Source: DATBHW01 sp035307385
GTDB lineage: Bacteria > Chloroflexota > Ktedonobacteria > Ktedonobacterales > DATBGS01
Reading direction: 5' to 3'
Length of the DNA stretch: 64,000 nt
NCBI GenBank assembly: GCA_035307385.1
Contig: DATGID010000037.1
Span: 62,001 to 126,000 of the forward strand
Below the pieces are notes generated by a model that had not been told where the DNA came from, ran no database searches, and worked only from the letters and a program-made list of their open reading frames with translations. Positions within the stretch are counted from its first letter, which is position 1. Every line of letters begins with the position of its first letter. The translations under genes and the position numbers were made by a program. Below are positions 53,541 to 61,275 of the stretch, one piece after another.

Positions 53541-54365
53541 ATGTATGTCAGCGAACTGTTCGACCTGCATGGGAGGACCGCCCTTGTTACGGGTGGCAGC
53601 GGCGTGTTGGGCAGCGTCATGGCGCGTGGGCTGGCTCAGGCAGGTGCCCGTGTCGCCATCCTGGGACGACGAGAAGAACCTGTCCTGGCTGTCGCAGCCA
53701 CGATTCGAGCAGCAGGAGGAGAAGCGATGGGTGTCGCTGCCGACGTCCTCGACCGCTCTGCGCTGGAAAAAGCCAACGAAACCATCACAGCTGCCTTGGG
53801 ACCGGTCGATATCCTCATCAACGGGGCTGGTGGCAATCAGCCTCAAGCGACCACCGGACCAGATCGCCCGTTCCATCAGCTCGAGCTGATGGCAATCCGA
53901 CAGGTCTTCGATGCAAATGTCACCGGAGCGATCGTGTGCAGCCAGGTGTTTGGCCGTGTCATGGCCAAGCGACGCCAGGGGTGCATTATCAACATCGCTT
54001 CGATGGCGGGTATCCGCCCGTTGACACACGTCGTCATCTATAGTACGGCCAAGGCAGCCTTGACCAATTTTACGCAATGGCTCGCCGTGCATATGGCCCA
54101 GGAATATAGTCCCGCTATCCGGGTGAATGCCATCGCACCTGGCTTCTTTCTTACTGAACAGAATCGCTTTCTGCTGCTTGATAGCCAAAGTGGCGCTTGG
54201 ACCGACCGAGGCTCAGCCATTGTGAAGCATACCCCGATGGGGCGTCTGGGGGAACCGGAAGATCTCATCGGCATCTTGATCTGGCTCGCCAGCCCAGCCT
54301 CGACCTTTGTCACAGGTGCCGTGATCCCGGTGGATGGCGGATTCGCCTCCTTTAGCGGCGTCTAG
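53541..54365 (+). CDS. SDR oxidoreductase, D-mannonate/fructuronate reductase-like
   Basis: 274 residues of a classical SDR: LFDLHGRTALVTGGSGVLGSVMARGLAQAG (Rossmann), INGAGGNQPQAT (NGAG in place of NNAG), IINIASMAGIRP (Ser), YSTAKAAL (YxxxK) and a C-terminal VTGAVIPVDGGFASFSGV. The N-terminal LFDL-GRTALVTGG-GVLG pattern and the GGNQP loop resemble SDR-type D-mannonate oxidoreductases that reduce D-fructuronate. This fits its place after the UxaE gene. GGAG lies 8 bases before ATG 53541. Confidence 0.85.
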   Translation: MYVSELFDLHGRTALVTGGSGVLGSVMARGLAQAGARVAILGRREEPVLAVAATIRAAGGEAMGVAADVLDRSALEKANETITAALGPVDILINGAGGNQPQATTGPDRPFHQLELMAIRQVFDANVTGAIVCSQVFGRVMAKRRQGCIINIASMAGIRPLTHVVIYSTAKAALTNFTQWLAVHMAQEYSPAIRVNAIAPGFFLTEQNRFLLLDSQSGAWTDRGSAIVKHTPMGRLGEPEDLIGILIWLASPASTFVTGAVIPVDGGFASFSGV

Positions 54366-54381
54366 AAGGGAGAGGCACAGC

Positions 54382-55091
54382 ATGGTGATTGGCAAAGGGT
54401 CAACGACCGCAGCAATGGCCACTGAGGAGATACAAGAACTGTTCGCCTCCGTAGATGCAGCCTTGCTCATGGGAGCGGGACTGGCCCCGGTTCACAAGCG
54501 AGTGTTAGTGATCATCCCCGATTGGACAGGCACCGCGCCAATCCCTCTCTTCTTTCGCCTGCTTTATGAGCAATTTGGGTACCGAGCAGCCCAGCTGGAT
54601 TACCTGATTGCCCTGGGCACACAACAGCCCCTGTCGCCAGCCGCTATTGACCACCTGGCCGGTGCGACAGATGCCGAGCGAGCGGCAATCTGCCCAATGT
54701 GCACATTTTTAACCATGCCTGGGACGACCCGCAGATGCTCCAGACAGCCGAACTGACTGGAGGACTGCTCGCCGCTGACATTCCAGTGACACTGAATCGG
54801 CTGATCTTTGACTATGATCTTGTGCTGGTCTGTGGCCCGGTCTTCCCACATGAGGTCGCTGGATTCTCCGGGGGAGCAAAATATCTCTTTCCTGGCATCG
54901 CTGGGCCAGATATCATTAACTTCACCCACTGGTTAGGGGTACTGGTGACCAGCATGCACACTATCTGGAAGAGCACACCTTTTGACCGCATACGTATTCA
55001 GGAGGAAACAGATCATGGGAGAGCGAAAGTTCGTAGATGCCCATTTCCATCTCTGGAACCCCCAACACTTCAGCATGCCCTGGTTAGATGA
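54382..55091 (+). pseudogene. Broken LarA-family gene (frameshift and C-terminal loss)
   Basis: The reading frame starts at ATG 54382 (GGGAGAGG upstream) and encodes LarA-like sequence (VLVIIPDWTGTAPIPLFF, LIALGTQQPLS) up to about 54695. It then needs a shift into the frame that reads VHIFNHAWDDPQMLQTAEL, PVFPHEVAGFSGGAKYLFPGIAGPDIINFTHWLG. After about 54995 the family sequence stops abruptly and the frame runs into the next gene. The protein would lack roughly its last 200 residues. The gene is related to the intact LarA-like gene at 34.5 kb. Non-functional. Confidence 0.8.
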
Positions 55092-55752
55092 CGCGCCGGC
55101 CCTCAACAAACCGTTTGGGCTTGCCGACTATCCGCGCCAGAGTGCAGGCCCCATCATTGAGGCTCTTGTCTATGTCGAGGTGGACGTTGCGCCCCATTAT
55201 GCCCTGCTGGAAGCGCGGTGGGCAGCCGATCAAGCGGTGCATGATACCCGCTTGCAGGGGTGGCGGCAGCGCCGGTAGAGTATGGGAACGGACACGCGCA
55301 TACCTTGCTGCCTTGCAGGCGACCGGCCCACTTATCAAGGGGGTGCTCCGCAACCTACAGAATGGCAAGATGCGGCCTTTTGCCTGCAAGATGATTTTGT
55401 GCAAGGCGTGCAGATCCTCTCAACATATGGCTTCTCGTTTGATCTGTGCATTCGGCACTGGCAACTTCCAGCGGTGACTGTACTGGTGCGGCGGTGCCCT
55501 GATATACTGTTTATTCTCGATCATCTGGGGAAACCCGCCATCCAAGCGCAGGTGCTGGACCCTTGGCGCGAACAGGTGGATCAGCTCGCGTCCTTGCCCA
55601 ATGTCTGGTGTAAGGTCAGCGGGCTGGTGACTGAAGCCGATCATCAACACTGGACGCCGGAAGACCTGGCCCCCTACGTCGCGCATGCTCTGCCCACGGG
55701 ATGCGCAACGAGGTTGAGGGGCCGTAAGAACTGGTCCGGTCAATCGCTCTGA
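55015..55752 (+). pseudogene. Broken amidohydrolase (COG3618-like sugar lactonase) gene
   Basis: Starting at ATG 55015 with a strong GGAGGAAAC site, the frame encodes KFVDAHFHLWNPQHFSMPWLDD (HxH of Amidohydro_2) and VYVEVDVAP. At least two frame changes near 55255-55320 are needed to continue into GVLRNLQN and then FVQGVQILSTYGFSFDLCI, ILDHLGKP and NVWCKVSGLVTEADH. The end (after VAHALPT, about 55705) is lost, including the expected GSDWP segment. Intact relatives hydrolyse L-fucono- and L-rhamnono-lactones. Broken here, it would have followed the AKR step. Confidence 0.8.
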
Positions 55753-56075
55753 AGGGCGCGTATGGAGGAAAGCGAGCGAAGAAAGCAAGAGAGAGAGAGA
55801 GAAAGGGGATGAGCAAAAGGAGAAAAACGAGAGCGCGCAAAAAGAAGAGGCCGTCCGAGGCAGAAAAGAAGCCATAATGACCGAGCCGATGAGAGCAATT
55901 GTTCTCACCGGAGACCAAGCCGTATTGAGGCGGAGCCGCGTTCACTCGAAACGAACGCTCCCTTCAGAGAAGCCTCCCCACGAGGAGCCAGCTCTCGTCT
56001 CCGCCTTCTGGTGCCATTGATCGTGCGGGCTTCTGGTGTGGGTGGTTCTGCGCTGCTCCGCTACCCCTCGGCTCC
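55753..56075. repeat. Gene-free segment with a polypurine tract
   Basis: From about 55761 to 55871 the plus strand is almost only A and G, including a GAGAGAGAGAGA run. The remainder, to the deformylase stop, has no supported gene. The tract lies at the broken end of the lactonase gene and may mark a rearrangement point. Confidence 0.55.
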
Positions 56076-56609
56076 TCAGCGGGAGACTGCGCCCTCCTGG
56101 GCAGCGTCTTCCGCAAGGTCTTCGGGGCGAACTTTGCGGAGGTCTTCGGGGCGATCCAGGCGATCGAGGTAGAGAATGCCATCAAGGTGGTCGATTTCAT
56201 GTTGGAGCGCCCAGGCAAAGAGACCCTGCGCCCTGACCCGCATGGGTTTGCCGTGGACATCCTGGCCTTTCACCACGACACGGGCCGCGCGCCGGACATT
56301 GATGCCATAATAACCTGGAATGCTCAAACAGCCATCGACGCCGCGCTGTTCCCCTTCCACTTTCATCACCTCCGGGTTGGCCATCGCAATCTTGTGCTGT
56401 TGGCCCGTCTCCTCGTCGGTGCATTCGATGACAAAAAGGCGAATCAATCGGCCAATTTGCGGCGCAGCCAACCCAATCCCCGAAGCCGCCCGCATGGTCT
56501 CAACCATGTCGTCCACCAGTTGTGGTAACGACGGGTCAAAACGATGAATCTTCTTCGCCTTTTGCCGCAGGATGGGGTTGCCGAGCACAAGAATGGGTCG
56601 TAATGCCAT
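56076..56609 (-). CDS. def: Peptide deformylase
   Basis: Removes the N-formyl group from nascent proteins. 177 residues with all three family motifs: motif 1 SGIGLAAPQIG, motif 2 GVDGCLSIPG (Asp in place of the usual Glu of EGCLS) and motif 3 ALQHEIDHLDG with the metal-binding HExxH. The tail after residue 150 is acidic. GGGGAGAGG precedes the ATG. It follows the XRE regulator gene by 24 bases, so it is under an autoregulated promoter in a mobile region. It is probably an extra copy, not the housekeeping enzyme. Confidence 0.93.
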   Translation of the reverse strand: MALRPILVLGNPILRQKAKKIHRFDPSLPQLVDDMVETMRAASGIGLAAPQIGRLIRLFVIECTDEETGQQHKIAMANPEVMKVEGEQRGVDGCLSIPGYYGINVRRAARVVVKGQDVHGKPMRVRAQGLFAWALQHEIDHLDGILYLDRLDRPEDLRKVRPEDLAEDAAQEGAVSR

Positions 56610-56633
56610 GGTCCTCTCCCCTTTGGTATCATG

Positions 56634-56915
56634 CTATGAACCAAGAACCAGAGATGCCTCATCTTCGGGGGCCGGTTCCCAGACCAGTAAGTCGTTCATG
56701 CTGACCTGAAGGGAGCGGCTAAAGTAGGTGAGGAGGCGATCAAGCGTAGCATAGTCAGCTCGCTGGCTGTGCCCCGTATGGAGGGCGACTAAGACGCTCA
56801 AGGCAATCCCCGTCTCCTCAGCCAGACGGCGCAAGCTGATGGTCGGTTGTCCTTGCTTCGCACGTTCCACATTGAGCCTGGCGAGCAAGATACGCAGATG
56901 ACAAGCTACCGGCAC
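56634..56915 (-). CDS. XRE/Cro-type helix-turn-helix regulator
   Basis: About 93 residues from GTG 56915. The helix-turn-helix is TISLRRLAEETGIALSVLVALHTGHSQRADYATLDRLLTYF, as in HTH_26/XRE proteins, and the tail is acidic. AGGAGG abuts an ATG at 56921 with no spacer, but lies 6 bases before the in-frame GTG at 56915, so GTG is the better start. A longer frame from 57047 would cross the promoter. It likely represses itself and the deformylase gene. Confidence 0.8.
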   Translation of the reverse strand: MPVACHLRILLARLNVERAKQGQPTISLRRLAEETGIALSVLVALHTGHSQRADYATLDRLLTYFSRSLQVSMNDLLVWEPAPEDEASLVLGS

Positions 56916-56969
56916 AAACATCCTCCTAGCGAGCGCTTTTAGGGCGTCTACCACGAAGCAGGTAGGGGA

Positions 56970-56998
56970 AGCATACCAGAAATGGTATGGGATGTCAA
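56970..56998 (-). promoter_or_regulatory. XRE-def promoter with overlapping operator
   Basis: Minus strand: TTGACA (56993-56998), 17-base spacer, TATGCT (56970-56975). The perfect inverted repeat CATACCA-N4-TGGTATG (56972-56989) fills the spacer and overlaps the -10, as expected for a Cro-like autorepressor. Confidence 0.8.
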
Positions 56999-57183
56999 TG
57001 CATCGTACGGACTTCTCCGTGCAAAGTGGCAGCGTTTTTTTCTTCACTCAGCCGGTTGCAAAGCCGAGGAAAACGGAGAAAGTGGGTGGGATGCCGAAGA
57101 GTGTGATGGTTATGCCAGGGGCCGCGCATGCGCGGGCATTACGCGCCAAGCGTTCAGGCCAGGAAAGGCGGGAGTGTGCACGC

Positions 57184-58956
57184 TCAGCGCGAGAAAGGAA
57201 CTGCGGTGAGGGCGTAGGTTCGGCTTGCCCAGTTGGCCCCATCTGCACGTCTACCCGTTGGCTGCGCAGGAACTGCATGCAGGCCCGCCGATGCGTCCGA
57301 CGGCTCCAGTCTCGCCAGAGGAGCGGCTCCCTCCCGACGCTGAGGGGATGCGAGCCTCACGCTGACCTGACGCGGCTTTTTGGTGGCACCACCTTGCCAT
57401 TGACATTGGTCGCGCAGCGGACAGGGACGACAACTGCGGATGCTGGCACCATACACGATGCGCAAGCTTCCATCGGCTTCGTCTCGGCTGTTCATGCGGG
57501 ATCAGCTTCTGTTCAGCAGGGCACCGCAGCGTCCCATCGGGCTGGAGGGCAAAGGCGTGTCCTGAGAAGCGACCAGCTTTCCAGGACAATCCCAGCGGCG
57601 CGAGGAGCATAGCCTGAGGGGGGAGCCGTGTGTGGAGAAGGAGAGGGGAGCGCCGGAGCAAATTCGGTGGTGCGTAGCGGATCAGGATGCACCTGGTGTC
57701 CCAACTCCAGGCGCAGGTTCCACACCCATTGCGAGACGATCCCCCATGCCTCCTGTCCCCAGGCCGAGTGAGAACACCACCGATCCGGATCCTGCTCGTG
57801 ATCCTCATCAGCCAGCTGCGGCTCGAAGGCGCCACGGTGCAGGTACAGTTCGACCACATCGCAGGCGGTGAATGGCGGCTCGCGGGAGGTTGGTGAAGAA
57901 CAGTTCGTAGACCACCCCCGCACGTGTCACGCCCACCGGACTCTTCTTCTTGCCAGCTTGATGAGTAGCCACGACCACGCGGCAAGACACACCCTCAACT
58001 CCCACCGGCACTCCAGGACAGTCGTAGAGACTGTGCACGATCTGACTTTCCGGACGCTGTTGGAGCTGATCGGGAGGGAGGTGCAGACGTGTTTGGACAA
58101 GTGGGTGATCAAGCACGCTGTACTCTTTGCCACGCATCACAAACGAGACTCCAGCTAGATCGGAGAGCACGGCCCGGTGCCATATTGCCCATCGAGCCGG
58201 AGCAGGGCACGTTCCTGCGGGAGCTGGTGCGCGGTGAGGTAGCGCCTGATCGCCGCCAGGCCCTGGCGTAATTCCGTCCGATAGCGTCCGTTGCCGCGGT
58301 TGCCAAAACTGCCGAGCCAATGGAAACTATGGATCTGAGAAACGACTGTGCGCGTACGGACGACTTCTCCCCGCTTGCGCCCGGTGTAGCCAGCAGCACA
58401 GACATCATCCAACCGGCGGAAGGGCTCGGGCAAGTCATCGGTCTGTGGCAACGCGCGTTGACGGGCCGCTTCCCGTGTGCCATCAAGATCGAAGATCACC
58501 CACTGGCCGCTCGTTCGATCCATCAGGTCCCCGATCTGGTGCTCGTTGGCAAGTGGGCGACTGAGGAGGTCCTCCAGAAAGAGCGTGCGGAGGGCTTCGA
58601 TGGGTTCCTCGGTCAGTGCTGCCAAAAAGCGCGAAAGGGTTGAGCGAGCTGGGAGCCAGTCTCGCAGAAACTTGCGCCATGAAGGGAACGGCAAAAGGCT
58701 GGAGCCGCTCGTAGAACGCCTCCAACGTGCGTTCACCGCTAATGGCGTACCCGAAGAGCACGGCGAGAAAATCGAGCACTTCGTAGTGCCCAAAGCGCCG
58801 CCGCGCAAAACGCACACGCTCAGCGATGTTGGTCAGAACGTTGTGTTTGCGAAGATGTGCCGTCATCAGCACGGCCTCTCCGAACCACGAAGGCGTTGCG
58901 GGAATGGACTCGGAAGAGGTCTGGATACGCACCGATCCATCGGCGATACTGGTCAT
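57184..58956 (-). pseudogene. DDE transposase gene with several frameshifts
   Basis: From ATG 58956 (GGAGG upstream) fragments of one transposase follow each other in different frames: VLTNIAERVRFARRRFGHYEVLDFLA, then STLSRFLAALTEEPIEALRTLF and QWVIFDLDGTREAARQRAL (probable catalytic Asp), LLRLDGQYGTG, FVMRGKEYSVLDHPLVQTRL, and a Cys-rich end ASIRSCRPCPLRDQC. At least four frame changes separate them. The C-terminal CxxCPLRDQC recalls IS1182-type enzymes, but the family is uncertain. Terminal inverted repeats were not identified. Confidence 0.8.
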
Positions 58957-59015
58957 ATGTGCCTCGCCTCCGAGAATGTGTTTGCTTCTTTCTTCTCAAG
59001 AAGGCACATATTTAT

Positions 59016-59426
59016 TTATCTCTGCTCGCTGAGGGGGCGTAGCTCGTTGCGCATCGCGTGGGAAAAGTCGCCAGCCTTCTGGCCTTCCTGCTCCTCGCCT
59101 TCCTTTACGCGGACGAGCCAATACAAGATGGTGCGACGCGAGACACCACATGCGCTCGCCAGGGTAGTTTCGCTGGGATAGCACATGGCCTCGCCAGTTT
59201 TGATGTCATACGAGCAGTGGGCCCGCAGTGCTTTGATCAGCGAGTAGAAGCGTGGACCATAGAATGGCAGCCACTTGCGGCGCAAATAGTCGCCTTTCAC
59301 AATCAGCCGCGTGGCCTCTGCATAGAACTGCTCAACCAACGCGGAATCAGGTTCAGTGACAGGAGCCTGGGGAAACACGTCTGGTGGGAGGTGGCGAGAC
59401 GCGACGGAATAGGATATACTAGCCAT
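59016..59426 (-). CDS. Helix-turn-helix protein, replication-initiator-like
   Basis: 136 residues from ATG 59426 with AAGGAGG 10 bases upstream. The middle (LIVKGDYLRRKWLPFYGPRFYSLIKALRAH) and the helix-turn-helix YPSETTLASACGVSRRTILYWLVRVKE resemble N-terminal wHTH domains of plasmid or phage replication proteins. This is an inference. The protein ends LSEQR only 60 bases before the transposase start, so a longer C-terminus may have been removed by that insertion. Confidence 0.6.
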   Translation of the reverse strand: MASISYSVASRHLPPDVFPQAPVTEPDSALVEQFYAEATRLIVKGDYLRRKWLPFYGPRFYSLIKALRAHCSYDIKTGEAMCYPSETTLASACGVSRRTILYWLVRVKEGEEQEGQKAGDFSHAMRNELRPLSEQR

Positions 59427-59878
59427 ACAATAGAAACCTCCTTGCGCACGGAAGGGTGCCGCCAAGCAATCCAGGTGCGCGGGTGTAGGGAGAGCGTCCA
59501 GTGGTTGGTAGCCAGGGGCGCTCTCATGCTTTTCTGAAAGAAGTGGGGAAAGAGGAACAAGGGAGCGTGAAAGGGTTTCGATGTGGACGGGTATGATCAG
59601 TCAGGTGTGTTGGGTGTTCCCATAGGTGCCAACTAGGTAGCACCTATGGTCGTGGGATTCTTCGGGTGGCCTTGAGCGTCCACTGCCAGCCGCCGCCGCG
59701 TCCAAATCCAGACCGTTCGCTGAAGGCCAATTCCTGACGGACATCGGTGAGGGCCTAGTCCTTGATCCCGGCGGCGCGCCTCTCCTGCTTGACCTCACTG
59801 GCCCCGCGTGGTCCCTGTGCCAGGGCGTGTTTGATGAAGGCGCGAGCGCGAGCGAGTTCGCGTACTTTGTGTGTTCGG
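59427..59878. repeat. Gene-free region with a 9-bp inverted repeat
   Basis: Only weak shadow frames. CATAGGTGC (59621-59629) and GCACCTATG (59640-59648) form a perfect inverted repeat around a 10-base centre. Its position upstream of the replication-like gene would suit a regulatory or partition site; function unknown. Confidence 0.45.
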
Positions 59879-60503
59879 TCAGCTGGGAAACCGGGCCATG
59901 CCGTTCTTGGCGTCCTCACTTTCTACAGGTTTGGTATCAAGAGGTGCTAGCTGCGCCCCTGGCTCTGGCAGTGCCTTGACCTCGCCTCCTGAAACCGCGT
60001 TATAGACCCGGCCCGCGACACGAGCCTGCTCCTCGACGGTGGCCCCAGGCATCCATTCCTCGATGGCCGCCGCGATATTCTGGAGGGAGTGTGGCGCTTT
60101 GGCTTTCTCTGGCACCAGTTTGAGTAAACAGTTGGCTCCCAAACACCCCCACAGCGAGAATCCAGGCCCACAGCGCTTTGTCGTCCGCTCCAAGCGGTGC
60201 CCAGAGGCCACTGGAGGCGGTGGCAAAGATGAAGGTCGAGACAGCCGAGGCCAGGAGTGCTCGCAAGACGGGGAAGCCGCGTCCTCGCCGAGCGGTGAAG
60301 GCATCCTGCATACCCTGGTTGAAGGTAAAGGTGCGCCATTCGGTGCAGATCGCCAGCGTCACCAGGACGGGCACAACCACCCAGCCAGGTGGGGAGCCAG
60401 GCCAGAAATTGCCCAGATAGAACAGCATGCCGGTCCCGCAGGCCACCAGCATAAAGAGCAAGGGCAAACACTCATGCCCGGCCTTTTGAATTGCATGTCG
60501 CAT
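59879..60503 (-). pseudogene. Multi-helix membrane protein gene with one frameshift
   Basis: ATG 60503 with AAAGGA upstream opens a membrane protein with about four helices (LPLLFMLVACGTGMLFYLGNF, VVVPVLVTLAICTEW, ALLASAVSTFIFATASSGLW, LWAWILAVGVFG). Near 60120 the sense moves to another frame giving LKLVPEKAKAPHSLQNIAAAIEEWMPGATVEEQARVAGRVY and a soluble tail ending at 59879. Either the gene is broken or the shift is programmed; no standard slippery heptamer is visible. The family is not recognised. Confidence 0.6.
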
Positions 60504-60556
60504 GGTTGGTTCCTTTCATTTGAGGTGGGCTGGCATATAAGCCTACCTCCTGTTGT

Positions 60557-60667
60557 TTACTTTCCGATCAAAGGAGTAGTATGGGTCACTGCTTCATAGA
60601 TTGCCAGGATCACCCAGCACACGAGCAACAGTCCCAGGACGGCCAGGACATCACGCGCTGTTTTCAT
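60557..60667 (-). CDS. Single-helix small membrane protein, 36 aa
   Basis: The ATG at 60667 overlaps the stop of the upstream 73-residue gene (ATGA), which implies coupled translation. The product MKTARDVLAVLGLLLVCWVI... is almost one transmembrane helix with a short polar tail (THTTPLIGK). Its role is unknown. Confidence 0.6.
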   Translation of the reverse strand: MKTARDVLAVLGLLLVCWVILAIYEAVTHTTPLIGK

Positions 60668-60885
60668 CTTGCTGCCCGCCTTTTCTGCACTGTGGCTGTG
60701 ACCTGGATACCGTTGATGAGTTCGCCGAGCTGCTGCCACCAGTCGTAGTCGCGCAGCAGGCCCAGATCGTCAGGTTGCATCTTGACATGCAGACGTTCAT
60801 ACAGGTGTCGCACTACGACGACTGCGCCCTTGGGCGTAGTGATGACTACTCGTCTCGATTGCCATTGGATCATGGTTCGCTTCAT
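60664..60885 (-). CDS. Small basic hypothetical protein, 73 aa
   Basis: ATG 60885 follows AAAGGA closely. The product (MKRTMIQWQSRRVVITTPKG) starts basic and beta-rich, has an acidic-aromatic middle (PDDLGLLRDYDWWQQL) and ends VQKRRAAR. It is the first of three consecutive small genes read toward the replication-like gene. No family is recognised. Confidence 0.6.
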   Translation of the reverse strand: MKRTMIQWQSRRVVITTPKGAVVVVRHLYERLHVKMQPDDLGLLRDYDWWQQLGELINGIQVTATVQKRRAAR

Positions 60886-60970
60886 TTCCTTTCAGTGGAG
60901 GACCTATGTTCGATGCTGCACATGGGCAGAGTCTTGGGGGCAGAGGTATGTAGAATGGCCTTGCCCAAAG

Positions 60971-61192
60971 AAAAACCCCTGCATGGCATCTCGTGCAGGG
61001 GTTTAACATTGAGATGGTCTGCTCTTGGCTGATGAGCAGAGACCCATCAGGTTACGTATTGAGTAGATGTATTCTACGGGGTTGTCAGTACGTATTGATC
61101 GAGGTATTCAAAGTGATGGCGACAGAGTTCATGAAACCAGCCGTGCACGCTCTGGACACCAGGATGTAACAAACATCCTGGTGTCTTTTTTT
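60971..61192 (+). ncRNA. Candidate structured RNA or iteron block ending in an intrinsic terminator
   Basis: In order: an 11-bp hairpin (60973-60983/60994-61004); a two-part stem GATGG+TCTGCTC (61013-61024) with GAGCAGA (61034-61040) and CCATC (61044-61048); a direct repeat TACGTATTGA (61053-61062 and 61089-61098) with a GTATTC after each; and the terminator at 61155-61192. No promoter with good spacing was seen. The same repeats could be iterons of a replication origin near the replication-like gene. Confidence 0.4.
61155..61192 (+). terminator. Strong intrinsic terminator
   Basis: A perfect 13-bp stem GACACCAGGATGT (61155-61167) and its complement (61173-61185) with a 5-base loop, followed by seven T. 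It is on the plus strand, where no protein gene precedes it, which supports a non-coding transcript. Confidence 0.9.
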
Positions 61193-61275
61193 CTACGTCG
61201 GCAAACTTTGGTGAAGCGTACAGCAGCGAGCAGCTTGAGCTGCAACACCATGCTGTTTGTTTCGTTGTCCCCTGA

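Larger units (their letters stand above)
60886..61275. other. Gene-free region with RNA-like structure
   Basis: It contains the hairpins and repeats listed under 60971-61192. No protein-coding frame has a credible start. The stretch between the terminator and the transposase stop shows nothing further. Confidence 0.5.

Noticed and set aside
56992..57612. 206-codon plus-strand frame opposite the transposase remnant
   Set aside because: Antisense shadow; the transposase fragments on the other strand explain the sequence.
60119..60135. Programmed frameshift in the membrane protein gene
   Set aside because: No standard slippery heptamer or clear downstream pseudoknot; simple mutation is more likely.
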